Below are positions 10,240-17,444 of a stretch of 64,000 bases of DNA, piece by piece (the stretch's first letter is position 1; every line of letters begins with the position of its first letter). The translations under genes and the position numbers were made by a program. Source of the stretch: an uncultured Lachnospiraceae bacterium (GTDB taxonomy: Bacteria > Bacillota > Clostridia > Lachnospirales > Lachnospiraceae); contig CAJTUC010000020.1 of NCBI GenBank assembly GCA_910579395.1, positions 1 through 64,000 of the forward strand. Reading direction: 5' to 3'. Under the pieces are notes generated by a model, which did not search any database, was not told where the DNA came from, and saw only the letters and a program-made list of their open reading frames with translations.

Positions 10240-10323
10240 TGCGGAAGATGGGACTTGAACCCACACGATGTAACCATCACAAGATCCTTAGTCTTGCTCG
10301 TCTGCCAGTTCCGACACTTCCGC
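10240..10323 (-). tRNA. tRNA-Leu (anticodon AAG)
   Basis: On the minus strand the acceptor GCGGAAG (10323-10317) pairs with CTTCCGC (10247-10241), with discriminator A at 10240 and no encoded CCA. The anticodon stem CAAGA/TCTTG encloses the loop CTAAGGA, giving anticodon AAG, which reads CUU (and more if A34 is changed to inosine). There is a long variable arm, as expected for class II tRNA, and GGTTCAAGTCC in the T arm. The tRNA 3' end faces the integrase gene and is the likely attachment site. Confidence 0.93.
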
Positions 10324-10476
10324 TCACGTTCACAACGCAAATAATATCTTACTCTTACATAAGAAAAAAGTCAATACTTTTTTTAATATTTCTCTTAATA
10401 TTTCTCTTATAGAATTTTCCTGGAATTTTCTTTCCTGGAAAATTTTAACAGGAAATCCCACCTTTTATGAATTGTA

Positions 10477-10537
10477 TGGTACAATAGCTGCATAAGAACA
10501 TTTAGAGCGCAGTTCAGAATCTGAAATTCTGACTGCG
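10477..10537 (+). promoter_or_regulatory. Extended -10 promoter and leader hairpin before the hemerythrin gene
   Basis: TGGTACAAT at 10477-10485 is an extended -10 element with no clear -35. Downstream, CGCAGTTCAGAAT (10508-10520) pairs with ATTCTGACTGCG (10526-10537) with one bulged base. The hairpin lacks a T run and lies in the predicted 5' leader, so it may protect the message or bind a regulator. The rest of 10324-10476 is AT-rich with no gene. Confidence 0.5.
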
Positions 10538-10573
10538 TCCTCGGTGTAAACGCTTCGGAATGGAGGAATAGAA

Positions 10574-11377
10574 ATGTATTATTTTACAGACGACTGTCTA
10601 CTTGGAGTGGAAATGATCGATAGCGAGCACAGGGAACTCTTCCGTATTATCAACGAGACCCAGGAACTTCTTGAAAACGAAATACTGGATGATAAATACA
10701 ACCGCATTCAGGAGATGATGGAAAGGTTGAAAGAATATGCGGAACAGCATTTTCGGCACGAAGAAGAATATATGGAAAGCATTCACCACCCGGAACTGGA
10801 GTTGCAGAGGCAACAGCATATCGTATTTTGTGAAAAAATAGACGAGGCGGATGCGAGAGCTTCCGGAAGCGGGCAGCAGGAATTTCTCGAGGACCTTCTA
10901 AAATATCTGGTCACATGGCTGTATCGGCATATTATCGGCTGTGACCTGATGATCGGCAAGCTGAAGCCGGTGGATGAAAACAATGAAGTTCCTTTATTTA
11001 CCAGCCAATATCTGACCGGCATCAGTTTGATTGATGAAGAACATAAAGAATTATTCCGCATTATCGGAGAAGTGCAGCGTGTGATCCGAGAGGAGTATGT
11101 TCACGATAAATACGATGAAATTGTTCATCTGATGGAAGAGCTGAGAAATTATACGAAGTTCCATTTTGCGGATGAAGAGAAGTATATGCAGAGCATTCAG
11201 TATGAGGGACTTGGCGCTCAGAAACGAGCCCATGATGCGTTTGTGGCAAGGCTGGAAGCAATGAATTTTGAGCACATCGATGAGCATCAGCAGGAAACGT
11301 TGGAGGAAATGCTGGAATTCCTGACAGAATGGCTTGTGAATCATATTATGAACAGCGATAAGAGGATTGGGAAATGA
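10574..11377 (+). CDS. Tandem bacteriohemerythrin-domain protein
   Basis: The 267-residue protein has two hemerythrin domains (about 1-130 and 140-267). These are four-helix bundles that carry a di-iron site and bind O2 or store iron in the cytoplasm. Domain 1 shows H19, H59, E63, H82, H119 and D124; domain 2 shows H157, H197, E201, H220, H257 and D262. In both domains the first histidine of the usual HxxxH motif is glutamine (Q78 and Q216), so one of the five expected histidine ligands is altered in each half. GGAGGAAT lies just upstream of the ATG. A chemoreceptor gene follows 85 bases downstream from its own promoter, suggesting a shared link to oxygen or redox response, though this is inference. 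Confidence 0.85.
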   Translation: MYYFTDDCLLGVEMIDSEHRELFRIINETQELLENEILDDKYNRIQEMMERLKEYAEQHFRHEEEYMESIHHPELELQRQQHIVFCEKIDEADARASGSGQQEFLEDLLKYLVTWLYRHIIGCDLMIGKLKPVDENNEVPLFTSQYLTGISLIDEEHKELFRIIGEVQRVIREEYVHDKYDEIVHLMEELRNYTKFHFADEEKYMQSIQYEGLGAQKRAHDAFVARLEAMNFEHIDEHQQETLEEMLEFLTEWLVNHIMNSDKRIGK

Positions 11378-11401
11378 TCGTTAAGATATTATCAAAAAAC
11401 A

Positions 11402-11429
11402 TTGAAAAAGATAGAAAAAAGAGTATAAT
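11402..11429 (+). promoter_or_regulatory. Promoter of the chemoreceptor gene
   Basis: TTGAAA at 11402-11407 and TATAAT at 11424-11429 are separated by 16 bases. A second TATAAT lies at 11434-11439. GGAGGGG precedes the chemoreceptor start codon. Confidence 0.6.
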
Positions 11430-11462
11430 GAGAATATAATGTATGCAGGAGGGGATAAATGA

Positions 11463-13301
11463 ATGGGGAAAAGCAAAGAAGTAGAAAACAGCATGAAGAA
11501 CAAAAGTAATTCGACACCGTGGTCTAAAAGTATTGCAACGGTTCTGGTGACGATTATTTTTCTGATGCTGGCGGTGACTGTTGTCGTTCTCGGGGTACTG
11601 GGCATATCTTTTTTGAAAAAGTCCATGAATCAGAATCTTCAGACCTATGAAGAAACGATGAATGACGGATACAACCTGGAGATTAAATCAGAAATTCAGG
11701 CAGCGATTTCAATCATTCAGACGTATTATGACCGCAGTCAGGCAGGAGAACTGACAGAGGAAGAAGCTAAGGAACTTGCGAAAGAAGTGCTTCGCGGGAT
11801 GCGTTACCGCGACGACGGTTCAGGGTATATGTGGATTGATGATACGGACTATAATCTGGTCATGCACCCGATTTTACCGGAACAGGAAGGCGAAAACCGT
11901 TATGATCTGACAGACCAGAACGGTGTTAAGATTATTCAGAATATTATGAAATCCGCAGAAGCGGGCGGCGGATACAATGAGTTTTATTTTACGAAGGCGG
12001 ATGGAGTGACGGTGGCGCCGAAACGGGCTTACTCCGAGAAATTCGAGCCATGGAACTGGGTTATTACAACGGGTAATTATATTGATGATATGTCGGTGGA
12101 AATACAGGAGGAGGAATTGGGTATCCGAAGAGAGTTTTTCCAGATGCTCATTTCCTATGCGGTGAGTATTGTTATCATCCTCGTTGTTGTTCTTGCAATA
12201 TCCATTTTCTTTGGCAGACGTCTTGCCAGAGGGATTCAGAAAGTGGAGGCCAATCTGCGGAAGATTGAAGAAGGTGATCTTTCCTTTGAAATTGACAGTA
12301 AACTGATCGATCGTTCTGATGAAATCGGTAAAATTGCCCAGTCACTCAATCAGGTTAAGCTGTCGCTGGCCGGAATGATTGGAGATGTCAGTCATGCCAG
12401 TGCACAACTGAAGAAGAGCAGTGAGGACTTTAGTGAGAAGTTCGGCGATATCACGAACAGTATCAATGATACGAACTGTGCAATCGATGAAATGGCGAAA
12501 GGCACTGCGAGCCTGGCGGAAGAGACGGAGACGGTCAATGAGAAGGTTCAGAAGCTTGGAGATGTCATTGATGTAGAAAAGAACGAAATGGACAAGCTGG
12601 AAGCGTCAGTAGATATAATGATGAAGTTTTCTGACGGGGCTTCCGAAAGTATTAAGAAGCTGTATGAGATCTCAGAAATTACGAACAATGCAATCCGAGT
12701 GGTATCGGAACAGACGAAACAGACCAGTGAATCGGCGGTACATATTAATAAGATGGTAGAAGTCATCAAAAATATGACATCTCAGACAAATCTTTTGTCT
12801 TTGAATGCGAGCATTGAATCAGCCAGAGCAGGAGAAGCCGGAAGAGGATTTGCAGTTGTTGCGGAAGAAATCCGGAATCTTGCAGAGAAGTCGGCGGAGA
12901 GTGCGGCCGGTATTGAAACGGTCGTTAAGGAGCTTACAACAAATGTTGCGGTTTCTACCGACAGAATGCAGGAAGCAATGACAAACGTGGAAGAGCAGAT
13001 TAATCAGCTGAAAGAAACACAGGCAGCTTTTGAGAATCTTTATAAGGAAATCAATATTGTGGATGATGTTGCGATGACAATTGGTAAGCAGACGGATATT
13101 TTGAATGAGCTGAAAACAGTTGTAGCTGATTCCGTATGTAATCTCGGAAGTGTCGTGGAGGAGAATTCTGCATCCGCACAGGAGACGAGCGCCGGGATGC
13201 AGGTAGTGGCAGAAGCTATTCAGGAATGTTATCGTGATACGCAGATGCTGGTAGAATTGAGCGAAGAACAGAATCAGAAGACCCGGAAGTTTACTTTATA
13301 A
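11463..13301 (+). CDS. Methyl-accepting chemotaxis protein, Cache-HAMP-MCP layout
   Basis: This 612-residue receptor has an N-terminal membrane helix (about 19-43) and a periplasm-facing single-Cache domain (about 45-215). The Cache domain includes DDGSGYMWIDDTDYNLVMHP and PWNWVITTGNYIDD, typical of sCache_2. A second membrane helix follows (about 223-246), then a HAMP linker, and a cytoplasmic signalling hairpin with its conserved tip at SLNASIESARAGEAGRGFAV. It would sense a small extracellular ligand and steer CheA activity. No che or flagellar genes are in the window, so the signalling partner is elsewhere. ATG 11463 is preceded by GGAGGGG. Confidence 0.93.
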   Translation: MGKSKEVENSMKNKSNSTPWSKSIATVLVTIIFLMLAVTVVVLGVLGISFLKKSMNQNLQTYEETMNDGYNLEIKSEIQAAISIIQTYYDRSQAGELTEEEAKELAKEVLRGMRYRDDGSGYMWIDDTDYNLVMHPILPEQEGENRYDLTDQNGVKIIQNIMKSAEAGGGYNEFYFTKADGVTVAPKRAYSEKFEPWNWVITTGNYIDDMSVEIQEEELGIRREFFQMLISYAVSIVIILVVVLAISIFFGRRLARGIQKVEANLRKIEEGDLSFEIDSKLIDRSDEIGKIAQSLNQVKLSLAGMIGDVSHASAQLKKSSEDFSEKFGDITNSINDTNCAIDEMAKGTASLAEETETVNEKVQKLGDVIDVEKNEMDKLEASVDIMMKFSDGASESIKKLYEISEITNNAIRVVSEQTKQTSESAVHINKMVEVIKNMTSQTNLLSLNASIESARAGEAGRGFAVVAEEIRNLAEKSAESAAGIETVVKELTTNVAVSTDRMQEAMTNVEEQINQLKETQAAFENLYKEINIVDDVAMTIGKQTDILNELKTVVADSVCNLGSVVEENSASAQETSAGMQVVAEAIQECYRDTQMLVELSEEQNQKTRKFTL

Positions 13302-13345
13302 AATGCAGGGTTGAAAAAATATTTTAACAAGATTTCAAAATAGTA

Positions 13346-13374
13346 TTGACAGAAGAGACAAAAGAAGTTAAAAT
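13346..13374 (+). promoter_or_regulatory. Strong promoter of tRNA-Leu(CAG)
   Basis: TTGACA at 13346-13351 and TAAAAT at 13369-13374 are separated by exactly 17 bases, with the tRNA beginning 12 bases after the -10 box. Confidence 0.85.
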
Positions 13375-13385
13375 AGCATTTGTTC

Positions 13386-13469
13386 GCAGGAATGGCGGAA
13401 TTGGCAGACGCGCACGGTTCAGGTCCGTGTGATAGCAATATCATGAGGGTTCAAGTCCCTTTTCCTGCA
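13386..13469 (+). tRNA. tRNA-Leu (anticodon CAG)
   Basis: The acceptor GCAGGAA pairs with TTCCTGC, with discriminator A at 13469. The anticodon stem CACGG/CCGTG encloses TTCAGGT, giving CAG, which reads CUG. A long variable arm and GGTTCAAGTCC in the T arm confirm a class II tRNA. No CCA is encoded. Confidence 0.95.
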
Positions 13470-13483
13470 CTGATGTTATTACT

Positions 13484-13516
13484 AAAAAACACCGTTTACG
13501 CGGTGTTTTTTATTTT
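13484..13516 (+). terminator. Terminator of tRNA-Leu(CAG)
   Basis: AAAAAACACCG (13484-13494) pairs with CGGTGTTTTTT (13501-13511) around a six-base loop, running into TATTTT. Confidence 0.9.
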
Positions 13517-13518
13517 GG

Positions 13519-13660
13519 TGTGCCCGGTGGGCACACGTTCTAACAGGTGAAAGTCGTGTGTTCTGTAAGCTGTCAACAGCTTGCCAGTGAAAATCTGGTC
13601 GGAGTAATCGTCAGTGAGCTCCGTAGCAAGCATCCAGTGCTTATGACTGTATAGTCCGCC
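13519..13660 (+). other. Possible remnant of a group II intron 5' region
   Basis: The segment begins with the palindromic GTGCCCGGTGGGCAC-like stem at about 13520-13534. It continues with CTAACAGGTGAAAGTC and then a series of short hairpins such as AGCTGTCAACAGCT. GGTGAAAGTC motifs of this kind are common near the 5' end of bacterial group II introns. No reverse transcriptase or domain V is seen, so at most a fragment remains. Within the 383-base gap 13470-13852 the rest is a terminator, AT-rich repeats and a promoter. Confidence 0.35.
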
Positions 13661-13718
13661 AGTCTATTTGCCGGTTTTCCTTTTTTTTCATCTCTTTTCC
13701 AACTTTTTCTTATTTTTC

Positions 13719-13788
13719 GTAAGCAAATTTTGTTAGTAATATTTTGCAAGTAAATTTTGCAAGCAAATTTTGCAAGCAAATTTTGCTT
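13719..13788 (+). repeat. AT-rich 13-base tandem repeats
   Basis: A unit close to CAAGCAAATTTTG is repeated about five times with decay (copies begin near 13719, 13733, 13746, 13759 and 13772). The last copy overlaps the -35 box of the following lipoprotein promoter, so copy number could alter promoter strength. Confidence 0.7.
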
Positions 13789-13811
13789 TTTTATAGGAAG
13801 TATGATAAAAT
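13783..13811 (+). promoter_or_regulatory. Promoter of the GerMN lipoprotein gene
   Basis: TTGCTT at 13783-13788 and TAAAAT at 13806-13811 are 17 bases apart. The -35 box lies at the end of the 13-base tandem repeats. Confidence 0.6.
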
Positions 13812-13852
13812 AAAAACCGATTTCTATGTGTTCCACAAAGAGGAGGGAGATT

Positions 13853-14500
13853 ATGAAAAACAGAAAGCTGATGGCAGTAGTATCCGTTATTATTGTACTG
13901 ACACTGGTGGCTTGTGGTAATGCAGCGGAAAATGCGACTGTTGCGGAGGAAAATACGGGCTCGGAGACTTCTGCAAATGATCTGTTAGTGAATTCGCTGG
14001 AATATTTGCTGAGCGAAGATGACAAGACGCCCAGTGAAGAAGGACAAGCGCCGGAGGAGGATGACGGGCAGGCGGAAAAAGAGGAGATGACGGCGCAGAT
14101 GGAAGTGACGATTTATTACGGAAATGGTGCGTCTAATATGTTGAGCAGCGAACTGACGGCGATGGAGCAGGTCACTGCCGAGAAGCTGATCGATGCTTTG
14201 TTAAAGCACAATATCGTGTCTTTGGGAACAAAGGTCAATTCTTTTGAGGAAGAAGAGGTGGACGGCGTAAAGAAGCTGCATTTGGATTTGTCCAAGACTT
14301 TTCGGGAATATTTAAAGACAATGTCGCAGGAAGGCGAAAAGGTTATTATGTCTTCTGTGGCAGCTACATTTCTGGAAGCTTACGGCGCGGAGGAGATTGT
14401 CATTACAGTGGAAGGCAAAGTGCTAGAAACGGAGCATATGAGTTATGAAGAGCCGATTCGGCTTTCATCGGAAATATTCGTTGCACCGCTCAGCGAATAA
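13853..14500 (+). CDS. Lipoprotein with a GerMN (GerM-like) domain
   Basis: The 215-residue protein starts at ATG 13853, with GAGGAGGGA upstream; the ATG at 13826 precedes that site. It has a signal peptide with lipobox VACG, so it would be anchored on the outer face of the membrane. An acidic low-complexity linker (about residues 40-85) is followed by a domain with VTIYYGNGASN, TAEKLIDALLKHNIV and KLHLDLSKTFREYL, as in GerM/spore-type domains. GerM is linked to sporulation and germination in Bacillus; related domains occur in other cell-envelope lipoproteins. The exact role here is unknown. Confidence 0.75.
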   Translation: MKNRKLMAVVSVIIVLTLVACGNAAENATVAEENTGSETSANDLLVNSLEYLLSEDDKTPSEEGQAPEEDDGQAEKEEMTAQMEVTIYYGNGASNMLSSELTAMEQVTAEKLIDALLKHNIVSLGTKVNSFEEEEVDGVKKLHLDLSKTFREYLKTMSQEGEKVIMSSVAATFLEAYGAEEIVITVEGKVLETEHMSYEEPIRLSSEIFVAPLSE

Positions 14501-14544
14501 GTTGAAAATTTTCAGTCATAAAAATTGAAAGGGGAATGGAGAAA

Positions 14545-15165
14545 ATGGCAGAGATATCGGCGAGAGAGCAGCTTATTTTTGATATTGCAAAGGAAGAGTG
14601 GGATATGTTCCAACACGTTTATAACACTGGTGGACGAGCTTCCTGTCAGGATGACCCGGAGACTTTTTTCCGCATGAGAATGAGCCAATGGATGGTTTAT
14701 TCGGACGAACTGCTTACGAGTTATCAGAAGGACTGTGAGCGGGCTAATGCAGAAGGCCGGAATCTAATATTTGAAAAGTACGGAAGAATGATGGAAAGCA
14801 CTTATCCTGAAGAATATGAGAAAATAAAAGAATATCTGCCCGACGCAGAGGACAGGAAAGAAATCGTGGAGAAAATCGTCAAGGTGCATTTGGAATGGGA
14901 TGCGCAGATGCTTGTCGATTACCCGAATATCCGGAAAAGAGGAAGGGCCATGACAACAGCACAGGATAGTGTGGAGGATGGTTCTTCGATGGAGAGTTAT
15001 CTGCGGGCGGAACTCCTGACGTATTCTCCTGAGACTTTGAAGCTTCTCTGGCAGGAGACGGAAGATGCCTGTAAAAAAGGTGAAAACCTGTTGAAACAGA
15101 TTATCACCAATGAGACGTTATTCTATGGTTATAGCTCTCTTGAGGAGTGCGAAAAGAAGTGCTAG
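14545..15165 (+). CDS. DUF4125-like protein
   Basis: This 206-residue protein is soluble, acidic and helical. It contains GGRASCQDDPETFFRMRMSQ and a downstream segment with SYLRAELLTYS, which I recall from the DUF4125 family in Firmicutes; this is recognition without a search. ATG 14545 is favoured because AAAGGGG lies 10 bases upstream; ATG 14536 nearly touches that site. The gene follows the lipoprotein by 44 bases and may share its transcript. It ends head-on against the zinc-ribbon membrane protein gene with no gap. Function unknown. Confidence 0.65.
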   Translation: MAEISAREQLIFDIAKEEWDMFQHVYNTGGRASCQDDPETFFRMRMSQWMVYSDELLTSYQKDCERANAEGRNLIFEKYGRMMESTYPEEYEKIKEYLPDAEDRKEIVEKIVKVHLEWDAQMLVDYPNIRKRGRAMTTAQDSVEDGSSMESYLRAELLTYSPETLKLLWQETEDACKKGENLLKQIITNETLFYGYSSLEECEKKC

Positions 15166-15876
15166 CTAAAAGTGCAGACGTCTGCGTACTTCGTTGCGCA
15201 GGCGTTTTTTGGTGATAATGGTAATCAGCGTGATGTCGATGATAACGCATACCGTCAATACAACGGCAGACCAGGTGATGCGGTACGGGACATGGCAGAA
15301 CCGTTTGATCAGAAGTTCCAGTGTGACGCAAAAAACAGGAACTTCTATGAAAAAGTAGAGGGAGCCTGTCAGGACCGAAAAGGGGAATTTATGAGCTAAC
15401 AGGGTAAAAAGTTCGATTAAGGCCGTTACGGAAATGACGATGGGCAGTCCGAGCTGCCAGAACCACCTTGCGGTCGCGGTTGTGGTCAGGAAGGTGATCA
15501 GATACAGATAGAGCCCCACTGCAACACCATCTGCCAGAAGGGCGGCATAAACCGGCGTTTTTGTATATATGACCGCCGGAAAAGCGAAAAAGAACAGGCA
15601 GATACAAATGCCAATGACAAGAAAAGACCAAAGGCTGTTCTTGAACACGAAAAGATTCAGTAAAAAACACGTAATGCTTGTAGACGACAGCACGACGGAC
15701 AGCAAAATACCCAAATCTTTTCTTTTTACGACCTCGACCTGTCCCTTTGAAGACGGATAGGGGCCTGAGCCTGCTATGGGATAAGGCTGTTTTGGATTTA
15801 TGACAGGCGTATTACAAAGGGGACATTCTTTCAAAGATGCTTCCAGTTCTACGCCGCAGTTTACACAGTATGACAT
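15166..15876 (-). CDS. Zinc-ribbon membrane protein (DUF6320-like)
   Basis: The 236-residue protein begins with a zinc ribbon (CVNC at residues 4-7, CPLC at about 18-21), then a linker and about six membrane segments between residues 55 and 225. GGAGGT lies six bases upstream of its ATG. It is co-directional with, and 49 bases downstream of, the condensation-type acyltransferase gene, so the two probably form an operon. I associate this pair with DUF6320 proteins next to alcohol acetyltransferase-like enzymes; the family name is from memory. It may anchor or regulate the acyltransferase at the membrane. A palindrome GCAGACGTCTGC at 15173-15184 in its 3' end could end transcription from both sides. 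Confidence 0.65.
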   Translation of the reverse strand: MSYCVNCGVELEASLKECPLCNTPVINPKQPYPIAGSGPYPSSKGQVEVVKRKDLGILLSVVLSSTSITCFLLNLFVFKNSLWSFLVIGICICLFFFAFPAVIYTKTPVYAALLADGVAVGLYLYLITFLTTTATARWFWQLGLPIVISVTALIELFTLLAHKFPFSVLTGSLYFFIEVPVFCVTLELLIKRFCHVPYRITWSAVVLTVCVIIDITLITIITKKRLRNEVRRRLHF

Positions 15877-15925
15877 AAGGATACCTCCATGCCTGCTTCA
15901 ACAGGCGTTCCATTCGTTTTCAGGT

Positions 15926-17245
15926 TTAATATCGGATTTCCCGGTTACTCTCCACTTTGACGTGAATGCCGTCCTGAACCAGTTTCCGGAAAAAATTGCA
16001 TTCTACATCGGTTTCCACGATGCTGCTCGCAAAATTGATGGTAAGGATGTTCTCAAAACTGATGATGGCACAGTTGGTACGGGAAGAAAAGGGCTGGCCC
16101 ATATAAATATCGAAACGTTCGATATAGGGTTTCATATCTTCGGGTACTTTCAGCGCTCCCATATTTGTCAGTCCTGCGGAAGAATTTTTATCCTGTACTT
16201 TTGTATAAAAAGTACGGACAACGAAATCCTTGATAAAAAGCGGAACGACGCGGATGATAGGATTGCGTTGTGTGGCGGCGTTCGTCGTGATGTCACCCCG
16301 GAGGAACTTCTCGCTGATATAATATTTCATGTAATGGTGTACCTGCTCAACGATTTCCTCAAAGGTATAATCGCCCAGCCGCGGGTCGATAGAAGGATAG
16401 ACCATCGTGATAAAATTGCGGAGGGTCCTGGACGGGAAAAAACGCCGCAGATTCACGGGCATCGCAATTTTGACGGGCCGTATTTTATAGGGAGCGTCGT
16501 TTTCCTGCTTTTGCAAAAGGGCATACAGCAGAACGGCGTTAATATATTCGGTCAGCGTTGCGTCGTATTTTCTGGCGACTGCCATGACTTCTCCCACGGA
16601 CATGATACCGTCGATAATATTGAGGGTATAAAAAGGTTCTTTTGTACCGCTGACGCGATAGGTCTTTTCCCCGGGTCTCGGCGGCCTCACCCTGGCATTG
16701 GCATAACGCATATAAGCATCTTCCAGCTCCTCCGGGTCCGGCATTTCATCGATATCCAGTACAAAGCCCGAGGGCGTAACGGGGTGCCCCTGAAGCTTTA
16801 AGTATACCGCGATCAAAGTCTGCAGCACACACATACCGCCCGTGCCGTCTCCCAGACAATGATGGGCTTCCAGGGAAATCCGCCTGCCGTAATAGTAAAC
16901 GCGGAGCAGGTACCGGTTGTTTGCTTTAAAAGGCATGGGCATACATGGATTCTTGATATCGGGCGTAACAAAAGGCCCGGGTCTGTTGTTCGGTTCCAGA
17001 TAGCGCCAGAAAAGCCCTTTCCTGATAGCTACTTTATAGGTCGGGAAGCGGGGCAGCGTCATATCCAGCGCCTTCTGTAAAAGAACGGGATCGATTTCTT
17101 CCTTCATCAAAGCGGATAAGCGATATACGGAAGAAAAATCCTTTCTTTGCAGAGTCGGATAAACGATTGCGGACAAGTCGAGCTTGTACCAGACTTCCCG
17201 TTTATTTTTAAACGATGCGGTTTTCTTTTTATCGGAAATGGACAT
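15926..17245 (-). CDS. Condensation-domain (alcohol acetyltransferase-like) acyltransferase
   Basis: The 439-residue protein carries the catalytic motif H128-H129-x-x-x-D133-G134 (AHHCLGDGTGG) of the chloramphenicol-acetyltransferase/NRPS condensation fold, and a later SSRTNCAIISFENILTINF region resembling the second half of that fold. Such stand-alone proteins transfer acyl groups from CoA or carrier proteins to alcohols or amines. No carrier protein or adenylation domain is nearby, so a CoA donor is more likely. AGGGGAT precedes its ATG. It is transcribed away from a lipase/esterase gene, with the zinc-ribbon membrane gene downstream, suggesting a small lipid or ester module. The substrate is unknown. 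Confidence 0.78.
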   Translation of the reverse strand: MSISDKKKTASFKNKREVWYKLDLSAIVYPTLQRKDFSSVYRLSALMKEEIDPVLLQKALDMTLPRFPTYKVAIRKGLFWRYLEPNNRPGPFVTPDIKNPCMPMPFKANNRYLLRVYYYGRRISLEAHHCLGDGTGGMCVLQTLIAVYLKLQGHPVTPSGFVLDIDEMPDPEELEDAYMRYANARVRPPRPGEKTYRVSGTKEPFYTLNIIDGIMSVGEVMAVARKYDATLTEYINAVLLYALLQKQENDAPYKIRPVKIAMPVNLRRFFPSRTLRNFITMVYPSIDPRLGDYTFEEIVEQVHHYMKYYISEKFLRGDITTNAATQRNPIIRVVPLFIKDFVVRTFYTKVQDKNSSAGLTNMGALKVPEDMKPYIERFDIYMGQPFSSRTNCAIISFENILTINFASSIVETDVECNFFRKLVQDGIHVKVESNREIRY

Positions 17246-17333
17246 GATAATCCCCTGTCGTTATTTTCTGGATGAATCTGATATAGCTAATATAATACAG
17301 TATAACACAAAAAGAAACTTTTATGGTATAATA

Positions 17334-17342
17334 TTATCAGGT
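17334..17342 (+). promoter_or_regulatory. Extended -10 promoter toward the esterase gene
   Basis: TGGTATAAT is a good extended -10 element without a clear -35. The expected start point near 17349 would place the large inverted repeat at 17358-17422 in the 5' leader. The AT-rich stretch to the left should hold the opposite promoter for the acyltransferase operon. Confidence 0.5.
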
Positions 17343-17357
17343 ATATGCAAAAATATA

Positions 17358-17422
17358 GTCACACTTCGGTCTGCGACCGCAGCAGGGAACATACCCTGAC
17401 CGGTCGCAGGCCGAAGTGTGAC
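17358..17422 (+). repeat. 22-base inverted repeat in the divergent region
   Basis: GTCACACTTCGGTCTGCGACCG and its near-perfect complement at 17401-17422 flank a 21-base centre that itself pairs AGGG with CCCT. It ends about 22 bases before the esterase start and covers the upstream GTG at 17418. It has no T run, so it is a cruciform or leader hairpin rather than an ordinary terminator. Confidence 0.85.
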
Positions 17423-17444
17423 CACACAGAAAGGTCAGGACAAT

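Larger units (their letters stand above)
496..10240 (+). mobile_element. Decayed prophage remnant integrated at tRNA-Leu
   Basis: The region carries a tail tape-measure gene (broken), a small phage-type protein and a tyrosine integrase, all on the plus strand. It ends against the 3' end of a tRNA-Leu gene on the minus strand. Head, portal, terminase, lysis and replication genes are absent from the window, so it is either incomplete or its left part has been displaced by the IS66 element. The right boundary at the tRNA 3' end is the usual position for an integrase-mediated attachment site; the other copy of the site must lie to the left of the window. Confidence 0.65.

Noticed and set aside
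15800..16801. Plus-strand frame of 333 codons
   Set aside because: It lies opposite the condensation-domain gene, whose motifs (HHxxxDG) and start signals are clear.
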